A stretch of DNA of 64,000 nt, from contig CM066291.1 of assembly GCA_033816765.1 (NCBI GenBank), positions 3,410,001 through 3,474,000 on the forward strand, written 5' to 3'. Both the position numbers and the translations under genes were made by a program. Positions 45,222 to 55,173 of the stretch are shown here, one piece after another. A model generated the notes under the pieces. It searched no databases. It was not told the DNA's origin and saw nothing but the letters and a program-made list of their open reading frames with translations. The stretch is from Nothopassalora personata. Its lineage: Eukaryota > Ascomycota > Dothideomycetes > Mycosphaerellales > Mycosphaerellaceae. Numbering within the stretch: the first letter of the stretch is position 1; each line of letters starts with the position of its first letter.

Positions 45222-45750
45222 TATTAAGAAAACCCTAGAACCTATTATCGGCGAAACCATCCATAGCGCTCCGAGTTAGAGGACTTAGGGCAAGACCGGA
45301 ATTAGGTATAGGTTCGAGTAGTAAGCCCTACGCTACTAGCTCCCGATCCGCCGCTTCCTCCTCCTCGATCTCTCGCTCCTCGAGAGCACGACCCTCCTCC
45401 ACCTTACGGTTAATAGCATCTAACTGCTTCCGAAGACGCATCTCCTTCGCATGCGCCTCTATCATTTTCGCCGAAGCTTCCGAAAGAGCCTCCTTCGTAC
45501 GATCGAGATCGGCTAATAACTTCTTTCGCTAATCCCCGAGTTTTTTCTACTCTACCTTAGTTACCTTCGCATCGTACCGCGCCGCGTTACTAAGATAGCA
45601 ATAGGAACACTTTCTAGACGAGATATGCATACGGCACACTAGGTTGTTCTTCGTACACCGAGAACAAGGCTTTATAACTTCTTCTCCGAGGCGATGAACG
45701 CGGTTTACGCGGTTCTTTCGTTTTCGAGTGGATAACGCGTCTAAGGACAC
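45222..45750 (-). pseudogene. antisense Zn(II)2Cys6-like gene in the RIP-mutated chromovirus
   Basis: Reading opposite to gag-pol, a cluster CSRCTKNNLVCRMH then KCSYCYLSNAARYD matches the binuclear cluster of the open copy, with the sixth Cys now Tyr, as RIP would cause. A coiled-coil text (DRTKEALSEASAKMIEAH, ALEEREIEEEE) and SGLALSPLTRSAMDG follow, with only TAG stops between. Residue similarity to the open copy is clear but much lower than in Gag or Pol. Confidence 0.7.
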
Positions 45751-45853
45751 GATAAGAGTAGGAAGAAAGGAAGATATCCTTACCTATAGTCGAAGTAGGA
45801 AACGTTAAGGTTATAACTAGTCTCGGGACGAGACTAGGCCGGAAGGGGGATAG

Positions 45854-46229
45854 TGTTACGGTCTAAGCGCGACGGGTATAAGGCTCCCCCGTACTAGCAC
45901 GTAACGACATTAGGATCCGTGTCTCGTGACATAGATCCCCTATATAGAGGATCTGTCGCTCCCTCGATAGACACTATAGACCCTTTCGGATCTGTAGGAT
46001 CTGTAGGTAGACACTACAGATCTAGATGATATATTCCTTTATATTTAGGAACGCTAAGAACCCTTATAGTTTCGATGCGTTCAACTTATGTTACTATCTC
46101 ACTAATTGGAATACAACTCTTATTCCTATTATTCATCTTCGCTTAGCTTACTTTAGCCTCTCTAAAGAATACCGCCACGTGACTTGACTTATCTCTCCTT
46201 TGAGACTAGCCCTAGAACGAGACAATAAT
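45854..46229 (+). repeat. 3' LTR of the RIP-mutated chromovirus
   Basis: Starts TGTTACGGTCTAAG, ends AATAATA (from AATAACA), followed by ACGGC. Confidence 0.85.
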
Positions 46230-46678
46230 AACGGCCTACCTTATTAGAACGCCTACAGTAGTTACCCGCATTTGCCTAGCGCTTAGATCCTCTCTAAACT
46301 AGCTAATACTGTTTTTACTTAGGTAATTCTAAACCCTAACCGAGAAGAAACGCTTAAATCGGCCGTCTTCTATATAGTCGTTATTCCGGTACTACTAGAT
46401 AAACTCTATAGCATTCTCTTACTTATAAAAACCGTGTAAAAACTCCGGCCTACTAGTACCCTCTAAGTTAAGAGAGTATAGTATGTTAAGCCGGTTACTA
46501 GTCTAGTAGTTTTTAATTTCGAGGTTTAAGCCGACCCTAGTATACTACACTATAGCGTTCGCGTTACCCCCCTAATAAGCCCTATTAAAGCTAAAAATCG
46601 TAGGCCTAGGGAAGGAGATAAACCGAGTGTAGTATTAAGAGTGTAGCGCTACTTATAAGAGCTATAGTCCTAGGTCTT
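46230..46678. repeat. repeat R, copy 2, right part
   Basis: Resumes the similarity to 25315-25760 directly after the chromovirus and its target duplication. Confidence 0.75.
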
Positions 46679-49020
46679 ATCGCATAATCTATTAGCTTAG
46701 AGAATAGTACATGTTCTAGTAGACGCCGCCGTTACTAACCTTATTTAACTCTCGTAGGTACTATCGGTATACGTCGAATTCTCGACTTATTATCTCTCTA
46801 ACTGTTTTAACCCGCGGCGCTAGTTTAGCGTTATTATACTAGTATAGCATGTTACTATTAATGTAGGTACCGGTGCTATTAAGATCGGCTTAGTTAGCTT
46901 TATTAATGCCGAATTTATCGAGGATCTAGTTATAGTTAGTATACGTAACGATACTACTTGTAGTACTAACTTTGCCTCGAACGCGGAGGTAGCTAAGCGG
47001 GTTAATAGTCTTCTAACTACGCTTATTAGGGCGAAACCACGACCTATTCTTTACCTTAATAGCTAAAAAACTCTTACCTTTAAAGAGCTAGTCTTAGACC
47101 TTAAGCGTACGCTTACATAGGGTATTAGCGGTAATACCGGGATTCGTAACGAATTAGAGGGCCTTATAGTAGAAATCTCGAACATACTAATCGTACATTA
47201 TAGCGCTAACCTTACTATCCCTCTTAAGAACCTATAAGACAGCATATTCGAGCATCTTAAGGCCCGCTATCCGGTACTTAGGTAGCTAGTTAATGCTATC
47301 TACGTTAATCGAGTTTCTAAACTTAACGCTATAGTACCGCTTATTATAGGTACAGTTAGCGCGCTTAATCCGGAGAGCCTCGTCTTCTTATAGGATCCAA
47401 TCCTTAAAGACTAATATATCCCTAATTATAGCCGAAGGTAACATAGTAAGTATCGGATTGCTATTCTTAGTTAAGGCCGGAGTAGATCGTAGGGTACTAA
47501 CCGGTGTACCTAGCGGACTGCCCTCGCGTATAGGTACGCCGTCTAGCGTTCGGTTAGGCGAGGATCGAGTAGGCGCAGTTATGCCCTTACCTATACTCTC
47601 GCCTATACGGAGCTACTTAAGTCGACTTAACTTACGACCGCCTCTTGATAGGACTATAGGCTAGGTAGAGGCTAGTAGTAGAGTTAGCGTAGTACTCTTT
47701 ATACGTCCTTTACCTTTACTACCCGGTAGTAGCTAACGTAGCTAAGGCTATTACTAGCTAGATAGTTTAGGTTAATCTATGCTATCCTCTAGGGACGCGG
47801 ACTTCTTAGTAATAGTACCCTCTATAAAGTATAGAAGGCTATCCTTATAGACGGCTAGGCGGTATCTTCTAATAATCTCCCTACTCTTAGCCGACTACGG
47901 ATTAATACTACGTGCTTTAGCCTCCCTACCGCACCGGGTAAGATTACTAGGCTCTAGAATTCGCTTACGATCTATGCTCTTACGACCGATCCTTATACGC
48001 TAGATTAATGCCCTCTAAATTCTACTAATAGCCCTACTATAGTCTAGGTACTTATTAATAAAGGCCGTAAACTAGCGGCGCCCGCTGTTAGTACTATAAA
48101 GCTCGGAGATAACGCGTCGATTAAGAATCTTATTGTCTATCTACTATAGCTAGTAGCGGGTAAGCGTAGCTCGAAGAGTCTTCTCTCGGTTACGAATCTC
48201 TAAACCGGTCTTACGAATCTTACTGACGATAGGAAGTAAGACATCGAGCTTCTTATTACTAAGGAATTCATCCTAGTAGCTCTTACCTATACCGCTCTTA
48301 ACTTCCTCAAAAAACAGGTTAACCTAGACGGAGTAGTCTATAAATACCTTCTCGAAGCCCTTATAGAAGTCCTTTAATACCTTAACCCGCTTCTAAGGAC
48401 TACGCTCTCGGAATATAACATTAGCGGCGGACTTCGGCGTGTTCGTATTAGTAAGGATATACTTAACGTTATCCAGTAGGCGAAGGGACTTGAATAAGGT
48501 CTAAGGTAGGCGGGTAAGCCTAGTAATAGTACTAGTAAGCGCTATGCTCGAGCTAGCCAAGCGTAACGAAGGACTAGCTAAAGCTATAATAACTAGGATT
48601 CGCTAGTAGTAAGATCGTAAGAGCTAGCTATCTCGTAGTGCTACTCTAGAGTGTTAGTAAGCTTTAAAAGCTTAATATCGGGGTAGGGGGCTTTAAAGAA
48701 GGTTAAGGTCGTAAAGAGAGAGGCTAAAGAACTGTCTAATGTATATAGTAGTAGTAGATAGATGTGTTAGTAATTCTAGTAATAGTGTTTAAAGAAAAAG
48801 AGAGGAAGTAGTAGGTAGAGAGCTACGCTTAAGTATGCCTCTTAGCGTATGTTCCTATAACCGTTATAAGGTAGTAGCGCCGAGACCGGTCTTATAAGTA
48901 GTAAGAGCAGTACTATTAAAGTTACACTAAAGGTCCGATAACCCTACATATAACCGAAAACTAGTACTAGTAACTAACTAGGTAAGCATTCGGTAGGGGT
49001 ATACTACGCTATTACGTAAT
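46679..49020. other. RIP-mutated sequence with coding-like frames, family unknown
   Basis: On the plus strand, about 46.86-47.43 kb reads as a long frame interrupted only by TAA/TAG (for example AIKIGLVSFINAEFIEDLV). On the minus strand, about 48.3-47.9 kb reads similarly (KLDVLLPIVSKIRKTGLEI). I do not recognise either. Confidence 0.4.
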
Positions 49021-49023
49021 CCG

Positions 49024-49049
49024 ATTTACCGGTCCCGGGACCGGTAAAT
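49024..49049. repeat. 26-bp perfect GC-rich palindrome
   Basis: Half-site ATTTACCGGTCCC followed by its reverse complement. The same palindrome occurs at 52825-52850, with imperfect forms at about 37767-37792 and 23821-23846. Confidence 0.9.
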
Positions 49050-49249
49050 GTAACTCTACTAACTAAGGTCTAACTAAGGTAAGAACACCCTATAAAGTGA
49101 AGTCTAGATAACCGAATTGGCTTAATAAACTAAAGGGCATGCGTAACACATGCCTAAGGGAAGTAAACTCCGTACGCTATTACTAACTAATTAGTTCTTA
49201 GCCTCGATTCTACTAAACTATAAAATTTCGGCTATAGAAAGGTTATAAG

Positions 49250-52200
49250 GCCTAACCTATAGCTTCTTAGATTCCGGTTTAGGATCCGATCCCCTTTCGT
49301 TAACTCCTATAGGTAGCACCTCTTCGTCGGCGATAGGCTCGATCTCGTTCGAATTACTACTGTCTTCGCTATTAGCGACGCTATTAGCGACTTCTCCCTC
49401 CCCTATTACGAGATCGATCCTATTATCTAGGCCTAGCATTCCTATGTTATCCGGACGAAGCTCTAGAACTAGCTTAAGGTTTTCTCGTGCCTAAACACCC
49501 TTTATTAACGTGCTGCTAAGTTCCTTAAGAATATAGGTACTAAACTCCCTAGAGACACTAGATACCCGATATAGACCTTACTATCGGTAACCGATCTTAC
49601 GTAAGAAGTTATCCTTATATAGCTTATCGAACCTTATAATAAGGTCGCCCTTCTAGAAACTAATAAAGTTAACATTCCGGTAAGAATTAAAGTAGTCCTT
49701 ACTAAGTTCTCTTAGTCGCTTCCTTCGAGCATATAGCTCTTCTAAACTAAGGTCTCGAGCCTAGAGTTAACGCGCACGTATTGTAAGTAGGTCCTTAGTT
49801 GTCCTAACCGATCCCTATTAATAATTCGCCTACGTCGGGTACTTAACCTTAATTAGTAGAATCGTGCGATAGCTATATAGGACCTAAGCTAGCGTTATTC
49901 TAGTAGTACGATAGGTCGTAGTCCTATTAGCCTATAATATAGCGGGTACCTATTACTCCTATCCGCGGTATATATTTCTTATAAGCTTTACTAACGCTAT
50001 AAGAATCGGACGGTGCCTAAACTCAACTAGAGCATTAGACTACGGATAGTACGGTAATATTCGGATCCTTCGAGCACTAAGTACTACGAGTAACCGCTTA
50101 ACCTTAGCCGTATAAACCGTAGCGTTATTAAGCACAATTTTAGCATAGTAGCCGTGCCTATAGAAGACGTCCTTATATAGAAACTTAGTAACCGTCTTAG
50201 AGCTAGGAGGTGCCCTCGTTACTCTAGCCTCGATCTAGTTACTAAGTGCTTCGCGCGTAACTAGGAGGTATCCATTTTTATACACCTAGACGGGGTCCGA
50301 GTACTACTTCTTACTAATAACCTAAGGGGTCGATAAGTGAAGCTTACTAGCGCGCTAGTTACCTTCGCGAAACCTATAAGGAGTATAACTTCGAACCTAC
50401 GTAGAGACATCGGTAAAGTACCCGTCCTAGTAATACCGATCGGAAATAAGGTTATACACGACCTTAGCGCTACGATAACCGTGTCTCTTATAGCATTCTA
50501 TAACGATCTCCTTCTAAGCTTTATTATCGTTAATTACAAGTTATAACGGTACTCCTCGGCGCTTCTAGAAGAATAGCAGTTAATCCCGGATAAAGAAATT
50601 AACGCTCCTCTTTACTAGCCGCCGGTACTTAGTACGGGTAATACTATCGAGCCGGGTTCTAGTTTCTATAACCTAAGTAAGTTGCTAAGAGATTTTAGAG
50701 TATTAGTCCCCGAGATATCGTGTTTTCTAGATTTCAACTAGATAAGCGTCGACCGGCTCCGGGTACCCGAATAGCTTATTATTAATTATCCGGTCAACTT
50801 CGTCTTCGTTAGCGTCTATAGGTTCCTAAGGTGTAGAGGGCCTACGAGATAGGGCATCTAGGCTAGTATACCTAGCTCCCGTAACGTGCTTTACTTCGAA
50901 CGTAAATAGCCTAATCTATACGACCTACCGGGCTATTACCGAGTTCGGTAGGTCCGAAGCCGGCCGGTTAAGCTACTATACAAGTGTCTTAGTATTAACC
51001 TTAAGGACAAAATTAACGCTAGTAACATATCTCTAGATTTTCTTAAGCCCCTTAAGGACCCTAAGGCATTCCCGCTTACTAGCATTATATCTAGATTCCA
51101 ACGCGTTCTAGATTCCACTCTTATACCGTACCGGGTAACGCCGTCGGGTACTATCTATTAATTCTTAAGAAACGATACATCCCTATCTAGTACCGCTAGT
51201 ATCAACTAAGATAAAGATGGACCTAGTACTAGGTAAGTAGTAGAGGGTAACTAAGGCTAGAGCCTATATAAGATATCTAGTAACCTCTTCTTTCGAGAAC
51301 TACTTATTTTCTATCTAGGTAAACTCGGCGTCCTTCTTTAGTAGCTTATACATTAGTCGAGCGATAATAACGAACTAGGGAATCTAATATCCGGAAGTAC
51401 ATATATAGCCCTATATAGGTGCGGACCTCCTTAATATAGGTAGGCGTAGGCTAATCTAGGATCTTAGCTATAACCTTTAGGTTAGGATAGCGACTATCCG
51501 GGCTAGTAACGTACCTAACAATCTTAAGCTTTTCGTATAACTATTAGGATTTGCCTCTAGTAAGAACTAGATCTAGGGAAACAATATGCTTAACGACCTA
51601 TTTCCTTAACCTAGGCTCTACTTCTACATTCCTATAGTCCTTAGTTAGTCCCTTAATACCGATGTTATCGAGAAACGGCTTTACTCGATACGAGATATAA
51701 TTAAGTAGAATCTTTATTACCGTACGCACGAACTAAGTAACTGAATTAGTAGCTCCTTAAGGTAGAGTCGTGTTACGTACTAGGCTAAGAGGGGTTATAA
51801 AGGCTATTAAGTCCCAGTAGGACTTATCTAAAGTAATCTAATTATAACCTAAAAACAGGTCTATAAGTAAAGCGACTCGGCACCCGGTAAAATCCTCTAA
51901 GAAGCTATCCGTGTCCGGTGGAATGTTAGCATCGCGTATAGTAACCTTATTTAGGAGCATAGCTAAGTTAATTAACCGATATAGCACATCGCTTCTAGAG
52001 GCATTAACCTTCTTTACGACTAGGAACTAGCTATTAGAATATGCCCCTTATAAGTATTCTAGGATGTTGTTCTTAATCCGGCCTCTAATTATACGCTTAA
52101 TAATTGCCCTAAGACTTAGGTGTAACTAGATAGGGCGTGCCTACTATAGCCTATAAGGGACCGTATTAATCTTCTAAGGTAGCATAACGTCGTGCCTAAT

Positions 52201-54137
52201 TTACCTTATGTAACTAAAGTCCTAAGCGAGGACTGCCTCCTGGTTATAGAGCATCTTATCGAATAAGGCCCTTTCTATTAGTAATAGCTTAATGCTAACC
52301 TTAATTAAGGTAAGTCGTTCTAGAGTAATCCGGCTGCCTCGCTTAATACTTAAGAATTTCTTAGTTAAGTACTTCCTATTAAACGGACCTTGTCCTTTAG
52401 GCATCTTAGACTCTAGGTATAGCGCCCTACGCTTCTATTCTATATCTCCCTTAACTCGTAATTCTAGGCGTTCGTAAACGCTCGCGTCTACTAGCTTCTT
52501 CTTATCCGCCTTACGCTTATATATCGTAAAAACCTACGGTATCCTAATGTTAGCTATATATTAGCCTACTTATTACTTCCGTGCCTAAGCATTTAATGCA
52601 GATTGCCTTAAGATCTCAGAGGGCTATTCCCCTTAAACTAAATAGACGTTAGTAATAGAATCTCCCTTAAACGCGCCTATTCCAATTTCTACAACTCGTT
52701 CCTTTATTCTAGTACTCCTAAGCAATTCTAATAAGTAAGCTAAATAGTTGCTAGGCGTTAGAGCCTTACCTAGTCCCTATAGATACGTCGTGTCATAGTC
52801 GTACCCGTTTTTCTTACTATAGCTATTTACCGGTCCCGGGACCGGTAAATTAAAGTCCGAGGTTTCTCCGAGATAGTGCGAGAACCTTACTAATTTTATT
52901 AAACCCGGCTTTAGTAAGTTGGTAGGTTAAGCGCCGTAAATTAACCTACCCTTCCATTTTCCGACGCTTTTAATAGTTCTTAAAGGGTCTTACACCTATC
53001 TAAGCTAACTAGGGTAGTAAACATAATACTTTTACCTTTACGGCTAGTAATAGTCCCCTCCTATAAACTATTATCGCAGTTACGGGCAGTAAGCCGCACC
53101 TTACGTGCCTACGGACGTCCTAGGATTGTTAGTAAGTTTAGATCTAAGGAGATAAACATATCTACCTAGTAGTAAACCCTAAATACCTAAATATCTAAAT
53201 TGCCTATAATACCTTTAAACTAGGCCCGCCCTCTAGCACCTCGAAAGGTAAGCTAAGTACTTAATATTACTAGTAACCTAAACCTATAAGCGTTCCTCTA
53301 GCCGATAATATTCACCTCGGAACCCTTATTAATTAGGTACGTAATCTAGTTCTTATTTATCCTAAACTCCGCTACTACCTAAGGACTAGGGACTATAGTA
53401 AAGTTGTTAAGGACACTAGAGAGCCCGATTTTCTTAACGTCCTTATATAGCTTAGTAGTAGGGACCGTACCTTTAGAGTAAAGCATAGTTAAATATACTC
53501 CGATATACTAGGCCTAACTATCTTTACGGAAGACCTCCTTATTATACTTAGGTTTATCTTTATAGGTAACTACTTATCTAGTGCAAACCTTAGGGTCCTT
53601 TCCTATAAGGCGTCGTACTATAGCGAGCTTCTCCTAAAGAGCGGGGGTATTAGTAACGCGACCGAAGAGGGTAGCCTCGAACTAGCGACTATATCGAAAC
53701 TAATCCTAGGCATTTATATTAGGAAACGTCGTCTAGAGGATCTAATCAATCTAGTAGATAATACCCTCTTCCTTTATAACCGGGCTATTACTAGCTAAAC
53801 TATATTATCGGACGTAGTTATTAATCCTTATAGTCTTAGTATTCTATATACGCTTCCTTTATGCGAAGGGGGCGTTTACGGGACTAATAGGCATATCCTT
53901 AGGTAGTCCTTTACTAGCATCGTTCCCTAGTTTATTTACTTAGGCATTATTTCCCCTTCCTAGGGTTACCCCGGATTTAGCTAATAATTGAGTTTCGCTT
54001 ATTTAAGTACTAACTTCGTTAATTATTTTAACCTCCTACTAGTTAATCTTAGCTTACCGGATCTCCTATTCTAATTGTAGGCGAACTTTCTTAGTAGCCT
54101 TAGCTCGGGCTCGTAGATCCTAGGCTAAGGACCGGGT
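49250..54137 (-). mobile_element. RIP-mutated Ty3/gypsy relic (distinct family)
   Basis: Minus-strand reading gives protease-like LINKGSEVNIIG (about 53.3 kb), the RT active-site region PFLDNIGIKG (about 51.68 kb), and the RNase H end ARWVVWIRLFTFEVKHVTGA then TSLDALSRRPS (about 50.9-50.8 kb), with integrase-region text below. This order is that of Ty3/gypsy, and PFLDD-type RT motifs are known from fungal lineages. LTRs were not found; it is cut at 54138 by the chromovirus. Confidence 0.6.
52825..52850. repeat. 26-bp perfect GC-rich palindrome, second copy
   Basis: Identical to 49024-49049, located between protease- and RT-like text of the gypsy relic. Confidence 0.9.
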
Positions 54138-54524
54138 TGTTATTGTCTCGTTCCAGGGCTAGTCTCAAAAGAGAGATAAGTCAAGTCACGTGGCGGTATT
54201 ATTCTTTGGAGAGGCTGAAGCAAGCTGAGCGAAGATGAATGATAGGAATAAGAGTTGTATTCCAATCAGTGAGATAGTAACATGAGTTGAACGCATCAGA
54301 ACCATAAGGGTTTCTAGCGTTCCTAAATACAAAGGAGATTCGCGGCGTAGAGCCTATGGCTCAGTATGATCACCTTGATCAGTCCCACTGAGCATACTGA
54401 TCACACTGATCAGTCCGTGAAGTGATCAGTGTCACGTGCGTCTGGATGATCAGTATCACGTGTTTCCAAGTGATCAGTGTTTCGTGTGTCTGGTCGGGGC
54501 TGCCGTTTGGACCGAACCGTAACA
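54138..54524 (-). repeat. 3' LTR of the complete chromovirus (387 bp)
   Basis: 54138-54351 is R/U5-like sequence nearly identical to 60633-60846. The rest (U3) carries seven TGATCA palindromes and two CACGTG within about 115 bp. It matches neither the other LTR nor the solo LTR there. Confidence 0.9.
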
Positions 54525-54693
54525 CCATCCCCCTTCTAGCCTAGCTCAGTCCCTTGAGCTTACTTATGACGAACGGTATCCTCCATGTATTCGCGTATGG
54601 CTTCTTCCCTTTGCGATGCCTATCCACCAACGCCCTTCCAGCACCATCCGTCGCCGCCGTCTCTAAGAGTTCGTTGAATCCGCGGGAGAAGTC

Positions 54694-55173
54694 ATGGTTA
54701 AGAAATGCTCAACGTGTGAAAAGCATGGTCGCGTGTGCAAGGTGCACATTCGTTCCGGGAAGTGTAGTGAGTGTCTTCGTCGCGGCCAAAGGTGCGATGT
54801 AAGAGTAACTCAGTCGGAGTTTAAGAGGTTAGCAGAGGAGAAGGCTCGTCTTCGTCAGAAAATCCAGGAGTCTCGGTCCGCTCAGGAGGAGGCGATGCGG
54901 GTTCATGAGAAGGCTCTCGAGGATCTAAAGATTGCTCGCGCGCGCGAGGAGCGCTTGCGTCAGCAGATGGATCTAGTGGATCGTCGTGCCGAGGAGGCGA
55001 TTTCCGTTGAGGAAAGGGAGATCGAGGAGCAGGAGATAGAAGAGGCTTCTTTGCTTCCTTCGGATATCCCTTGTGAGGGTCTGGCTCTCAACTTGTCACC
55101 AGGCACATGGGGTGCTATTGAGGGTCTCGGTGACGAGTTCTGGGAGGTACCCGAACTACTCCCTGCTGGTTGA
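54694..55173 (+). CDS. antisense Zn(II)2Cys6 coiled-coil protein carried by the chromovirus (159 aa)
   Basis: From ATG 54694 the protein opens with Cys at residues 5, 8, 15, 24, 27 and 34. The C-x2-C-x6-C-x8-C-x2-C-x6-C spacing is exactly that of the fungal Zn(II)2Cys6 binuclear cluster, and the region is rich in Arg and Lys (CLRRGQRCDVRV). Residues ~42-125 are a charged heptad-like coiled coil (EEKARLRQKIQESRSAQEEA), then an acidic segment and GLALNLSPGTWGAIEGLGDE. This layout suits a small dimeric DNA-binding protein. It is encoded opposite to gag-pol and overlaps the last 59 bp of pol. An in-frame TAA lies ten codons upstream. The diverged homologue in the copy at 39363 argues it is a real gene of the element. 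Function is inferred. Confidence 0.75.
   Translation: MVKKCSTCEKHGRVCKVHIRSGKCSECLRRGQRCDVRVTQSEFKRLAEEKARLRQKIQESRSAQEEAMRVHEKALEDLKIARAREERLRQQMDLVDRRAEEAISVEEREIEEQEIEEASLLPSDIPCEGLALNLSPGTWGAIEGLGDEFWEVPELLPAG

Larger units (their letters stand above)
39363..46229 (+). mobile_element. RIP-mutated chromovirus (Ty3/gypsy) with matching LTRs and TSD
   Basis: The 377-bp 5' LTR (39363-39739) and 376-bp 3' LTR (45854-46229) share the same U3. The target duplication is ACGGC (39358-39362, 46230-46234). Gag (about 39.76-41.78 kb) and Pol (about 41.8-45.1 kb) align in order with the complete copy at 54138-61041, for example GRRINKSRGHGKPFKGKG. Gag and Pol are riddled with stops explained by CAA/CAG/TGG changes. 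An antisense frame at 45.2-45.75 kb corresponds to the Zn2Cys6 gene of the complete copy. Confidence 0.9.
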
